Source of the DNA: Notospermus geniculatus
Taxonomy: Eukaryota > Nemertea > Pilidiophora > Heteronemertea > Lineidae
DNA length: 64,000 bases
Reading direction: 5' to 3'
Assembly: GCA_002633025.1 (NCBI GenBank)
Contig: NMRB01000039.1
Span: 659,037-723,036, forward strand
The notes beneath the pieces were generated by a model. The model was not told the DNA's origin. It did not search any database and saw only the letters and a program-made list of their open reading frames with translations. Positions 22,041 to 32,785 of this stretch are shown in pieces. Every line of letters begins with the position of its first letter. The stretch's first letter is position 1. Position numbers and translations under genes: made by a program.

Positions 22041-22611
22041 AGGGAACGCGAGACATTGCATGCACTGAGCAAGTGAAAAAGTTACCACTAAGCTGCAAAA
22101 AGTTGTTCAACTAAGAGGGGACTTAGGACATCTGGTACTTTCGTGTACATCAGATAAAAGGTTAGAAGTACGTTTCAGAAATATTGTCAGTCGAAATCGA
22201 TGTATTTCCATTAATGTATCACTCTAGCGGCATTAGATGAGAAAGCGGAAGAAACGCATTGAAGTGCTTTTTCTTAATCCAACTTTCTCTGGTTCTAATG
22301 TAGGAACCCAATTATCACAAATGTCAGTGTTTTAAATGATGGTATCTATTGACGCCTGTAGGCGGGTTTATTTCCTCTGATATGAAAGACGGGTTTGGGT
22401 GAATGCTTCAAGCGGAGGGTGGAGTTATTTCAGCGAAAGTTATTGACATTCAATATTTGTTGCCTACAAAAGCTCCCTGCCGAGTCCTCCCACAGCCTGT
22501 GCATTCTCAACTTTCACGAATACTTCATGACTAACCTACCCTTTTGTGCTCACTCATTTTCTCACTGACCGAACCCTTTCCGCGCCCACCATGCCCCCTG
22601 AATGCCTACAG

Positions 22612-23072
22612 TTCATTCCACATCCCCGTGGCGCGAGGTTTATGGCCGATATCTCCGCAACTACTGGGTCAAATTTGACATACCATACATCAATTGACTT
22701 GTCTTTCTTGTCGGTATCTTTCTGCTATCCTCATTTTTCGCGTAACGCCGACATATTAACGGATCCCTTTCTCAAAACCTATTTCATTTCGCCACGGTGT
22801 TCCGTGCAGTTTACACGTGCGCGATGCATTGCGTCATTTCAAAATGGCCGCCATTTTGGCCGCGTCATTTCAAAATGGCCGCCATTTTGGCCGTAAACAC
22901 AAACAATGATTTGTGAAAGAACTTTTTTCTGTCACGTTTTTAGGGAAAATGACAGTGATGATAGCTGTAGCGGCAAAAAATACAAATCTATTGATGTATG
23001 GTATGTCAAATTTGACCCAGCAGTTGCGGAGATATCGGCCATAAACCTCGCGCCACTGAGATGTGGAATGAA
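22612..23072. mobile_element. Palindromic MITE, TTCATTCCACATC family, copy 1
   Basis: Inverted repeats of about 85 bp start TTCATTCCACATCC and end GATGTGGAATGAA. The centre contains AAAATGGCCGCCATTTTGG twice in tandem (22838-22892). Block copy 2 has one unit. Confidence 0.88.
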
Positions 23073-23561
23073 CAGTAGCATTGCTTCGGGCCCCCAATAG
23101 CACCCCTCCCTTTGAAGGTACATGGATGACATTGCTTGGAGTCAACAGGATATCATGTTTCTATATAAATCAATGAGCATGCCACTCCGCAGTAATGTAC
23201 TTTTTTATTTCTAATGAGCTTCCTTCGCAACATCAGTCTACCTTCGCCTGGATTTTTGCGGCTCGGATATCGACGATGCTTTTGTTTGTAATTCTGTAAA
23301 CATACATCGCTTGTGCGCCTAACTTGATAGCGCCTTTGTCTGCCGAGCCACGACCTAAAATGTCATACAGCTATTAGGGGAGTGTTTGGTGTGTCGGAAT
23401 TAGTTGAAAGAGCGTATCACCTCCTCATATTTACATGTATCGCCCATGAATGTTTTAGTCTGAGGTGGAGACACTATAATTGAACTTGACTTTCGTAAAG
23501 CACACATTTTTTTGCCAATAGGGCATTGGTGTAGGCTACCGGTATACTAAAATCGCAGATG

Positions 23562-23687
23562 TAAGGTCACAGACTTGGCTTTGCTACTGAGATCTAGCTC
23601 CTCCAACATTATCATATCAAAAGCGTCAGTGTCAGGACTTCGATTCAAAGATATCAACAACCTGTTGTGTGGTCAGCAATGCCAGTC
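23562..23687. repeat. Dispersed repeat, left half of the copy split by foldback and hAT-like insertions
   Basis: This half matches 14158-14285 (shared words GCGTCAGTGTCAGGACTTCG and ATATCAAAAGCG). The match resumes at 24700 with CAGGAGAAGCTGGACC after the inserted elements. Confidence 0.7.
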
Positions 23688-24548
23688 TACGGTGGCCCAT
23701 AGAGCTCATTGATGAAAAATATTTACATTTGCAATTTTTTTTCAATTCGATAATTTTTCTTGGGGTTTGTAAAATTTTCAGAAGTTCCCACCGCGGTGAT
23801 AATATTTCCACCGCGGTGATAATATTACCACCGCGGTGAAAATGATTTCCACCGCGGTGGGAATGTTTCCACCGCGGTGGAAACGTTTTCACCNNNNNNN
23901 NNNNNNNNNNNNNNNNNNNNNNNNNNNNNNNNNNNNNNNNNNNNNNNNNNNNNNNNNNNNNNNNNNNNNNNNNNNNNNNNNNNNNNNNNNNNNNNNNNNN
24001 NNNNNNNNNNNNNNNNNNNNNNNNNNNNNNNNNNNNNNNNNNNNNNNNNNNNNNNNNNNNNNNNNNNNNNNNNNNNNNNNNNNNNNNNNNNNNNNNNNNN
24101 NNNNNNNNNNNNNNNNNNNNNNNNNNNNNNNNNNNNNNNNNNNNNNNNNNNNNNNNNNNNNNNNNNNNNNNNNNNNNNNNNNNNNNNNNNNNNNNNNNNN
24201 NNNNNNNNNNNNNNNNNNNNNNNNNNNNNNNNNNNNNNNNNNNNNNNNNNNNNNNNNNNNNNNNNNNNNNNNNNNNNNNNNNNNNAATGTTTCCACCGCG
24301 GTGGAAACGTTTTCACCGCGGTGAGAACTTCCCACCGCGGTGAAAACATTTCCACCGCGGTGGAAACATTCTCACCGCGGTGAAAATGATTTCCACCGCG
24401 GTGGGAATGTTTCCACCGCGGTGGAAACATTATCACCGCGGTGGGAACTTCTGAAAATTTTACAAACCCCAAGAAAAAAATTATCGAATTGAAGAAAAAA
24501 ATTGCAAATGTAAATATTTTTCATCAATGAGCTCTATGGGCCACCGTA
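23688..24548. mobile_element. Foldback element filled with palindromic CACCGCGGTG tandem units, 6-bp TSD CCAGTC
   Basis: Outer inverted repeats of about 100 bp begin TACGGTGGCCCATAGAGC at 23688 and end at 24548. CCAGTC flanks both sides (23682-23687 and 24549-24554). The interior consists of roughly 21-bp units, each centred on the palindrome CACCGCGGTG separated by short spacers such as GAAAACATTTC. A gap of 392 N sits inside the array, so the true unit number is unknown. All open frames here (HRGGN repeats on both strands) are artefacts of the repeat. Confidence 0.88.
23894..24285. other. Assembly gap, 392 N
   Basis: Unsequenced bases inside the palindromic array of the foldback element. 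Hairpin-forming tandem repeats would explain the assembly failure. Confidence 1.
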
Positions 24549-24557
24549 CCAGTCGAT

Positions 24558-24668
24558 CAGTGTTCCCCGTATTTCTGTGTTTTTCTTATTGTTTCCCTCC
24601 TGACGGATTAAGCGGCAACTAACCCAACAATAACCATTCTAGGCCGTGTCTATTGTTGGGGAACACTG
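24558..24668. mobile_element. Small hAT-like MITE with CAGTGTTCCCC ends
   Basis: The 111-bp element starts CAGTGTTCCCC and ends GGGGAACACTG. This terminal type is common in hAT transposons, but I do not find a clean 8-bp target duplication. It lies 9 bp from the foldback element, and together they split a repeat that is uninterrupted at 14160-14350. Confidence 0.55.
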
Positions 24669-24699
24669 AGCTACAGAAACACTCACAGATGTTACACCT

Positions 24700-24775
24700 G
24701 CCATCCAACAGGAGAAGCTGGACCTCGGCAATGCCAGAACTCGGTGGACCTTACAACTGCGATTTTCACGTATGT
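24700..24775. repeat. Dispersed repeat, right half of the split copy
   Basis: CATCCAACAGGAGAAGCTGG onward matches 14292-14365. It continues the repeat that starts at 23562. Confidence 0.65.
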
Positions 24776-25307
24776 TTTTTTCTCATTAGCCTAAATCTTC
24801 CATTGCTAGCACACGACAGATCACAATTTCAGACTGTATCGAAAATTCCGACGCTTCGATCTCAAAGAACGAGGCTAACTTTCCACGTGGAATGACGTGA
24901 TAAACCCTTCACAAACATTACAATACTTTAATCCCGTTCAGAAAATGTCAAAGAGTTAGTTTTTCCACCTCTTCTTAGTTTTTCTATCGAACTATCACAT
25001 CTGCACAGCAGTTGATTCCTCGCCTGCCTCTAATGCCATTTGTCGCAACAAACGTGATACCTTGGTAGATACCAGAGTTGCGCTAATGATAGCCAAGGTG
25101 TCAGCCGCAGTTTCGTACTCAGAGCGATACGAAGCGGTTGTAAACGAGTCGGGGGATATGTATGTTCGACCAATTGTCAGAAAGGTTCCCTTCAGATTGT
25201 TAGAGGGTATGGGAACAGCTGACATAGCAAAGAAGGAGGGGTAAGCCACATTCATTCACTTGCCATGAATGGGTGGCAGAAAACCGAAATGTTCTGGTCT
25301 TTGATAA

Positions 25308-25437
25308 TAGGGAGTTTTCGCAAAGCCTCTCGAAACGCCAACGCCAACGCCAAACCCATTGTTCGATGCCACGAAGGGAGGACCGAACAAAAGGATAGAC
25401 GTTCGCGTTGGCGTTTCGGGGGCTTTGCGAAAACTAT
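25308..25437. mobile_element. Palindromic MITE, TAGGGAGTTTTCGC ends
   Basis: TAGGGAGTTTTCGCAAAGCC is inverted at GGCTTTGCGAAAACTA, with a CGAAACGCCAACGC arm on both sides. The flanks are ATAA and TAAT. The TAGGGAG start is like that of the element at 4862. Confidence 0.78.
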
Positions 25438-25461
25438 AATGACCAGAATAATTCGCGTAAC

Positions 25462-25520
25462 CTTTTATCCCGACAGGGCGGCGCTGTGAGCGGGCGACCG
25501 AAGGCGTAAAAACAGAGCAA
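25462..25520 (+). repeat. Solo CGACAGGGCGGCGCTG terminus
   Basis: TTTTATCCCGACAGGGCGGC and GTGAGCGGGCGACCGAAGGC match 19598 and 51541; the flanking AACAGAGCAAA is shared with 51541. Confidence 0.55.
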
Positions 25521-27191
25521 ACTAGAAATTGACTTGTGAGTCAATTTGAAGACCGCCTTTGAAAATTCACTGATGAATTTTGTAAATATGTTAGGGCAAT
25601 GGAAACTGATGATATTGGGACTGAACATGCGTCATTTACAGTGTAGGCCTACATTATGATGTAGATGTAGGCCTACATGGCTTTACAGTGCGATTGTGTG
25701 TTTCGCGGCAGCCAAGAGCAGGGGGGTTATTGTTTTCAAAGTCAGGCCTACTAAATTTCACAGTTGGTAAACTTGTCGGGTCATGACCATTTAAATGTTA
25801 TTGATTTCAGACAAATGTGCGTGTCATTTTTCGCGAAATACGGGTAGGCCTACATCATGGCACCGGACAAATTCATTTCGATCTCTGATTGGCCAGAGGA
25901 CCTGAAACGTGGTGTGCGTGGCGTCACAGTTTGATCCGAGATGCGATGACGTCAGCGAAAACCCCGCTGCGGCGAGTGACGCTGCAGCGTCACGCTCGAC
26001 GTCGTGGTGACGCTGCGTTCTTAGGCCCGACGTCATGGGTTGTTGACGTCATGGGCAAAGGTAAAATGCGTTAGGACAACAGACAAAAACCCAACTGCAA
26101 TCACTCGTAAAGGTCAAATATGTTTCTTCAAGAAAATGCACTCTCGGAAATGAGATATTTTTCAGACATGGTTGCATCGGGTGTATTGGATTACAAACAA
26201 GGTTACAACGAGTGTTGAACGTCGTTTCGATCACAGGGCAAACCAACCTCAAGTATGACTGACATATTACAATCATTAACTGGTTAATCCGATTTTATTC
26301 GATCATGGCCAGCAATTTTTCAGAGCAATCGATAGAATGCATTTACCTTCGTAAAAAAATATTCTAGAAATAAAATCTTAATCCGTGACATATAAAGTAT
26401 ACTTTTTTGCGCTTAGCAGGGAAGAGATTTCGGATCGAATATCAGCGTAAAGTCGTCTAAAAACTAAATATCAGCCTCGTGCCCGAGGGGTAGAAGAACG
26501 CTTGATGAGCCATGTGCGTCGGGTGCCCTTATGCATCGTAATTACATGTAATTTAGGCAAGGCAAGTATTCAATTCGAGTAGTTTGCAAGCTATGTACTG
26601 GGCCCTCGCCCTCCCATCTTCGATAATCGAAGGGCGATCTGCTCACCACTGCGTTACATCGCACATCACCCTTCGAGAAATAGACCGGTCGGCGACACTA
26701 AGCCGTTCTGACAGACTCAATATCTGAAGGACAACACAGCACCTCATCCCTCCATGAATTATTCTCATCTCGCCTGTCTAGAACATTTGGAAAGATGCGA
26801 CTTGATGGGACCTTTCCTACTTCTTGTCTCCGACTTGTTGAACATGCAAGTTGTGTCACTATCACGGCAGACATCACGTTCTCGAGAATGATTTCCATAT
26901 CATAACCGATGCAGAATATTCCAATTCGTTTGAGAGATGCATCTTTCAACCATTAAGAAATCATTAGACGTCTGGAGTAATTAAAGAACCAGTGAACACG
27001 CGGCTTCTCCATGAGTTTTTTTTTGTCTAAAAGCGATTCCTGTCTCTTATAATTAAAAGTCTGATGCGTGGATTATGTTAGCGAAGAATGCTTGTTTTTA
27101 CTGCTTGACTTGTAATGTGGTATTTTCTTATTTTTAGAGCATACGTGACATTATAAAAATCTACATTAAATTAATCATTATTTTTTGATAG

Positions 27192-27253
27192 TGAGCTCCG
27201 CGTCAGTGGTGCAGTGGGACTTTCGGCAACTGTGACCGGTTCGAATCCGGACG
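27192..27253 (+). mobile_element. tRNA-like sequence, block copy 2
   Basis: This is the partner of 17222-17290, with A box GTCAGTGGTGCAGTGGGA and B box CGGTTCGAATCCG. It is eight bases shorter between the boxes. Confidence 0.5.
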
Positions 27254-28069
27254 TTTTATAATTATGCACAAGGAAGTGTCCTACTTAGTGTTACTTTTGA
27301 CATTTCCGAAATTTGTGTATGGTATTCGGTCATCCATGACCTTAGGCTTGTGATGAAGAAACCAATAGGAAGCTGCTAACTCCGACTTTCTAATGCAGAA
27401 ACTTTAGTTTTCCAATGAAATGTAGGCCTATACTTTGGGAATAGGGGACGGGGGTGGGGCTAGGTTGGGGTCCGTGGGTTTTGTTTTTTGAGGCCAACCC
27501 TTTATAAACAGGCCTTCAATGAAGAACTTGTCATCCAAATACGCCTGCCATGCCGTCTTGTCTTGGTGATGCCGAAACTACCCCCGTGCACCGAATATTT
27601 GTGACCCCATACTCCTCTATTTAAACATTCGTAAACCATTCAAGAAACTTCCGTCAGCAGAATGATTAAGGGCGAAACGCTATTAAGAATTATGTGACGT
27701 GCCATTATGAACCTAATAGAAGTCACAGGGAAGACTACTAGATCTTCTTCTTGATATTAACCATACCCCACCTTAAATGGATATTGGATATAATGTGGAT
27801 ATAAATGTTTTACATGGCAATTTGGAGATGACAGTAACCCTTGTTTATTGCAGCCAATAGCCGAGACTTCGGGAAGATTATTACAAAATTCCACGTCAGA
27901 ATGGAAGAAAATGGGTGATAGGGGAGTTAGCACCGATGACGAGCTGTCAGACTGACGCGGGGTAGTTGAATATCAGTGCCTGTCATGTCTGAGGTTCCAG
28001 ATTCGATTTCTGTTCGTACCCGTTCTTCATGTGATGCAGAGGGTGACTCTGACAGGCAGGTTGCGTCCG

Positions 28070-28318
28070 GGCACTCCAGTTTTCTCCTACTGTACATCAA
28101 ATTCATGTAGGTAGAGGTCTCGTGGCCTCGTGAAGGTCCCAGAAATACTTATCTGATACGTATTTCAAAGAATCAAGACCTACATGTAGTTTTCAGCACA
28201 CATTAAAAAACTGCAGGCATGACTCTAATGTATTCAGATAGAGTATAGTATATTTTACACTAAACAAACGTCAGCGAACGTAAGCACTTTCTGAAACAAA
28301 TACAGTGTGGCTTTAAGT
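28070..28318 (-). repeat. Dispersed repeat present in block copy 2, mostly missing from copy 1
   Basis: Read on the minus strand, CTTAAAGCCACACTGT and TACTCTATCTGAATACATTA match 42343-42490. Block copy 1 keeps only the outermost part near 18155, so about 190 bp were deleted there or inserted here. Confidence 0.7.
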
Positions 28319-28910
28319 AAATTGAAGTCTACCCCACACAGTAAAATATTACACACATTACATACACAATCATATACTGTTACAAACATCATAATTGTAA
28401 AACGTTTTTGGTAGGATTCCTTTGGGACTCGATGGCTTCTTTCTCCAAGAGAACTGACTGATAGCAGATTCTCGCTGGAGACCGCCATGATGAAGTCCAT
28501 ACTGAGCTACATGTATATGAAAATGGGACGAATGAGGAAAAATGATACGGGTTATGAATGAAAATGATTAATTAGGTAATTCCCACAGCTGCCCACCACC
28601 AAACACAACACCAACCGTCAGGTCGTTTTCCCCCAATTATTGACATAGACTGCCAGATATATTTTCCGTTTTCTTGTGTGTATATATGGAGTTATTTCGA
28701 AGGGACTCGCTCGCCTCAAGCACTGTAATTTAGAGCCACCTTCTAAAACACGGATGTTGTATAAAGATGTAACACTTTTGATCGAGGAAAGTGTTTGATA
28801 AACAACATCCCATAATTAGGGTCAATTCCTTTACATATAAACTTTTAATCAGCTTGATAAAGAAGTATGTAAAAAATAAAAAAATATTTATGTGTTTTGA
28901 AACTACATGT

Positions 28911-29015
28911 ACTTAAAACCCATGAATAAAAAGTATTACATCTTATTTGGGCTTTCATATTTAAAGTACATGTACATGTACTTAAAACCCATGAATAAAA
29001 AGTATTACATCCTTA
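28911..29015 (+). repeat. 70-bp partial tandem duplication, block copy 2
   Basis: Paralogue of 18899-19003. Confidence 0.8.
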
Positions 29016-29231
29016 TTATGGTTATTAAGACGAGGCTGCCTATTTAATCCTGGCGAATACGAAATGTCTGGCCGTCTTAAGGCACGCTAACGGAAGTCTT
29101 CGCGTCGTAAAACGCTAATATTCACGGCTTTCATATTTAAAGTACCCCTGCTTAATTTTTTATGGACACTTCACCCACACGTGATAGCTCAGTGTTTATC
29201 CTGACGAAATATAAACAGCGAGATACAGCAA

Positions 29232-29498
29232 ATGAAAAAGGCACTCTTGGTCTCTAGCCAAGAACAACATACGCGAACTCTTGAATTAAACATGAAGTCT
29301 TACGATAATGACCAAAAGGTGATATCCCCCAGGCATTCATTTTCCGTTTTGTTGCAAGTCATAACATCGGAGTTAGTTTGCGCCGCATGTTATCGTAAGA
29401 AAACGTGCATCGACTTCAAAATACTCATCTTGGCCAGCAGTTCATTTAATCAAAGGTTTCGCAATGTCATGATCAATAGGACAAGGTCGAGATCGTAA
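29232..29498 (+). CDS. Hypothetical 88-aa ORF, block copy 2
   Basis: Identical in protein sequence to 19220-19486. Same caveats. Confidence 0.2.
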   Translation: MKKALLVSSQEQHTRTLELNMKSYDNDQKVISPRHSFSVLLQVITSELVCAACYRKKTCIDFKILILASSSFNQRFRNVMINRTRSRS

Positions 29499-29612
29499 AT
29501 CTGTAATCATAAAAAGCCGTGATGACTACAGTGTGATTGACAGGTAAAGCTACCGTCTTTTATTCGCGTTTTCTGCAATTTAGGTCGCCTAAATGAAATG
29601 ATGAACCCGCGT

Positions 29613-29948
29613 GCCGTTTATCCCGACAGGTCGGCGCTGCGAGCGGTGCGACCGAAGCGACGTCATCGACGTCGTTTTAGGTGTTGACGCTACGTCATGA
29701 AAAAATGAGCTGTACATTTTTCTACATGAATAATGAGATAAAGACGTTGTCAATATCGCCATCCTATCTCTTCATTTTAAGGAAAAAAGCACCGAAAAAT
29801 GCAGAAATTTTCATCTGCGACAAGATGATGTAAATTTTAATGCCAGGCGACCGAAACAAAAGGGTTGTTTCACGCCAGAAATAAATGGGAATATAACGTT
29901 AGAAAAAACAAACATCGGTCGCACCGCTCACAGCGCCACGTCGTGACG
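29613..29948. mobile_element. Inverted-repeat element, CGACAGGTCGGCGCTG ends, block copy 2
   Basis: This is the paralogue of 19598-19935. Confidence 0.65.
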
Positions 29949-30486
29949 TTAGTTCCTCCGGTTCCCCATTATATCGAATAGGAATTCGTGGAAGGCGTTG
30001 ATTATTCCGTATTAATTGAATTGCGCTTTGAAATTTTTCCGGCCGAGTTTGAGGGTATAAGGGAATCACTGGATGAGCTAAAGCTGTCACTACTGATGGA
30101 CGAGTGATTGAAAACGGATACATGTAATTACCAGCGTAATAAACTAAAGAGATGTCCTTGGACATCAATATAAATACTCATCGCTAAATCGTGGTAGGCC
30201 TTTATGACTATTCGTATGATGAAACTGTCAATATGATCGATTTATAATCCCATGAATTCATTGATGTTGCTGATTCCAACACCCTAACCCTTCATCAAGG
30301 CCACGAGTAACGCCCAACACCCTGCCTCATCATCGAGTCAGACTGTGCAGGCTCGTTTATTGGATCGCCCAACACTTGCTCTACAGCGTGCGACCTGGTG
30401 CGACGTAGCCTACTTGACTTCGTTGGGTATACCCTCGAGTTCGATGATCCAGTACGAGGATCGTTTTTTTAGTGTATCCCCACATC

Positions 30487-31248
30487 CACCGTGGAGAATC
30501 GGCAGCCGCCTTTCCGAGGAGCAGCAACCCTCTCCGAGTTTTATCTCACACCTCACCGAGTAAAAATGGCGGATGTTGCTGAAACGCCGACAAAACTGGT
30601 GGATTTATAACTCCTACCCCAAAGTAAGTCTTTTATGGTCCCGTCGAGGCTATTTTAATTTGTATACTCCATCGTTCGGTAGAAAGTTTTTCAGGGTTTT
30701 AGCTTGCAATCGGCTGTACGAAGTGAAATTGTTGGGAAGGTTGCCGATCTGCATAAAATCCACTGTGTCAATCGCTTCATCCTCGGACGAAAATGCCTCT
30801 TTTAGTCAAGTACAAACACTAAAATGGTTATCTTCGTGATCATAATTAAGTTTAAGTCTTAATCTTGGAAGAAACAAGGTGTCTGCGAGATAAAAAGGCC
30901 AATAGTTGACTAAAAGAGGCCTTTTCGTCCAAGGATGAAGTGATTGACATAGCACAGGCCAGTGAATTTTACGCAGATCGGCAACCATCCCAACTATTTC
31001 ACTTCATACAGCCGATTGCAAGCTAAAACCCTGATAACCTTTCTACCGAATGATGAAGTATACAAATTAAAATAGCCTCGACGGGATCATAAAAGACTTA
31101 CTTTGAGGTAGGAGTTATAAATCCACCAGTTTTGTCGTCGTTTTCTGTCTCATCAGCAACATCCGCCATTTTTACTCGGTGAGGTGTGAGATAAAACTCG
31201 GAGAGGGTTGCTGCTCCTCGGAAAGGCGGCTGCCGATTCTCCACGGTG
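30487..31248. mobile_element. Long-inverted-repeat (foldback) element, CACCGTG ends, 5-bp TSD ACATC
   Basis: Two arms of roughly 340 bp form a near-perfect inverted repeat around a short centre. The element starts CACCGTGGAGAATCGG and ends CCGATTCTCCACGGTG. ACATC is duplicated at 30482-30486 and 31249-31253. The homologous site in block copy 1 (20464-20468) has a single ACATC and no element, so insertion is proven by an empty site. A 5-bp duplication and CAC-starting, heptamer-like ends recall Transib/RAG-type elements; that assignment is inference. No transposase is encoded. Confidence 0.85.
31096..31169 (-). pseudogene. Possible captured first coding exon with splice donor, inside the foldback element
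   Basis: On the minus strand of the right arm, an ATG in good context (AAAAATGG) opens a 68-nt coding stretch that starts MADVADETEN and runs straight into GTAAGT (31101-31096), a consensus donor. The other arm carries the same stretch in the opposite direction (ATG at 30566, GTAAGT at 30624), but a 10-nt deletion breaks its frame. It looks like the 5' end of a host gene or of the element's own gene. I do not recognise the peptide. Confidence 0.4.
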
Positions 31249-31375
31249 ACATCGGCCATTTTGAAAGTGTATACATAAACACATCGGCCATTGAAAAGTG
31301 TAGTCGATACGGAATTCGCCATTTTGAAAAGTGTGTACATAATATATACATCACATCGGCCACGTTCTCCCTAAA
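31249..31375. repeat. Short repeat array on the 3' side of ATPase copy 2
   Basis: This is the paralogue of the array at 20464-20580, with four units. Its first unit supplies the ACATC pentamer used as the target site of the 762-bp inverted-repeat element that ends at 31248. Confidence 0.8.
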
Positions 31376-31785
31376 ATCTTTCACAACTGAATTATATTTT
31401 TGAATCAGAACCCAAGTTGTAATGCCGTAGTGTCTTCCAGAAAATGCCTACTTACAGAGCTCTGTCGCCTTCCTCTTACTATCCTGCAGATTTGCACAGT
31501 CGTCTATGATGAAGACGGTGTTTGTACCTTTAAAAATTTGCATGCACAGCCATAAAACCATGTTCAGATTTGTTTTACCAGTGCAGGGTCAAGGATAATA
31601 AAATTTCTGTCTTTGAACATCCACTGCCGGTTGTAGGTCTGATTATAATCAAAGGTTGGGCAGAACAAGATTATGTTGTTAAAATAGTCCCTGTAAATTG
31701 TTTCCAACAAATTGAGCACGAAATACGTCTTACCGCAGTCAGTGACCCCCGAGATGATGGCAAGATCGCATCGGCCATTTTGAAA
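31365..31785 (-). pseudogene. A32-like packaging ATPase fragment, copy 2, broken
   Basis: This is the same ATPase core as at 20580-20987, lying in the second copy of the duplicated block. Compared with copy 1 it has lost one T from a run of five near 31574, shifting the frame between the two halves of the domain. It also has an in-frame TAG (plus-strand 31448-31450) where copy 1 has TTG. The Walker A motif reads GVTDCGKT here. The fragment cannot encode an intact domain. Confidence 0.75.
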
Positions 31786-31875
31786 AGTGCCGTCACATCG
31801 GCCGTTTTTAAAGTGAATTACACATCGGTCATTTTGAAACGTGTAGTGCACATCGGCCACTTTGAAAACCTTTGG
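31767..31875. repeat. Short repeat array on the 5' side of ATPase copy 2
   Basis: This is the paralogue of the array at 20988-21096, again with four ACATCGGCC-type units at 27-28 bp steps. Confidence 0.75.
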
Positions 31876-32559
31876 GGTACACGGCAACAGTTTAAAAAGG
31901 GTACACTGATGCAATTTCCTTCGGCAGATTCGGCAGATAATTACAGGGATGTGGACAATTATGCCAGAGAAACCCATCCCTACCAACCCGGGAAAGCTCG
32001 CAGCGGAATGAGAAGTGGTAGTAACAATCTCCTGAACATGAAAGCCGTCCGTAGAAAATATTGCACACGATTGCAATCTTTATCGAGAGTAACAGAGAAA
32101 AAAATAGACAAAGAGAGACGGAGATCTATCAAGTAGATTAGATCTAAGTACTCCATAATGATCGGGGATGAAAAGCTTTCCTCTCCTACAGACCATTTTG
32201 AGTTGTTCCCTTAATGCCATTTGAGTCTCTTTAGTCGTCGAGAAACGTAGAGGGGATTTCATTCAAGAGATTTTATCTCTGACGGTACTCCGATGGCATC
32301 CCAGCCTTCAGACATGGCTTGCGTCGTTTGGGGCCCCATATTCGGATTTTGATTAAAAGTTGGGGGAGATTCTAATTGAGGCGCTTACAACTGCCAAAAC
32401 CAGAAAGCCATCCAACAGGCTAATGTCGCTACAAAGGGGTGTGAACCTCGCCAGTTACAAGAGAAGACGGCCCGACTCCAAACTGAGACGCTGTTACTTC
32501 CACAATGGCCAAGTTTGCCCGATTTGCCCAAACGACAAAGTCGGAGTACAATGCAAATA

Positions 32560-32785
32560 ATGCCCAATCACACTGAGCTAGTTCTCAGTACCTTCTTGAA
32601 AATGTTGCCGAACGGGCTCAAACTGTGTGCGAACGGAGTGGACGTAGTGGCAACTTTTTACAGTCTTTTGCGAATTTCATGGACGGGCTCGGACGGGAAG
32701 AGTGCTCCAGAACTTCGAGACATTATTTGGCCAACATTACTCGACAGGACGTTTTAAGAACTACTTTTAGTGTGACAGTCCCTTA
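32560..32785 (-). mobile_element. MITE, GTCACACTG family, copy 4 (block copy 2)
   Basis: This is the paralogue of 21780-22040 with a small deletion near 32742, where the ACGATTTTTTAGG stretch is missing. Confidence 0.85.

Larger units (their letters stand above)
16119..23192 (+). repeat. Large direct duplication, copy 1 (7.07 kb)
   Basis: Sequence from CAAAAACCCAACTGC at 16119 to CACTCCGCAG at 23192 recurs in the same order and orientation at 26084-33899. Differences are scattered substitutions and a few clean indels, so the copies are closely related (a few percent divergence by eye). This copy carries a MITE at 18619-18735 that copy 2 lacks. It lacks the 762-bp element present in copy 2 and lacks about 190 bp near 18110. 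It contains an ATPase relic, three MITEs and no convincing functional gene. Confidence 0.93.
24776..26083. other. Spacer before block copy 2, partly promoter-like
   Basis: Apart from the MITE at 25308 and the solo terminus at 25462, it holds TAGGCCTAC palindromes near 25645-25676 and a CRE-rich stretch (GATGACGTCAGC near 25944, several GACGTC) with GATTGGCCA near 25888. It ends exactly at the duplication breakpoint. No gene is seen. Confidence 0.4.

Noticed and set aside
23825-24472. Frames of 148-215 codons with HRGGN and FTAVE repeats
   Set aside because: They are translations of the palindromic CACCGCGGTG array and of N bases, open on both strands.
25889-26074. 61-codon frame in CRE-rich DNA as a gene
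   Set aside because: GC-rich DNA opens several frames by chance, and no motif or conserved start is visible.
31570-32136. 188-codon plus-strand frame as a gene
   Set aside because: It is antisense to the ATPase relic and its repeats. Block copy 1 does not keep the frame.
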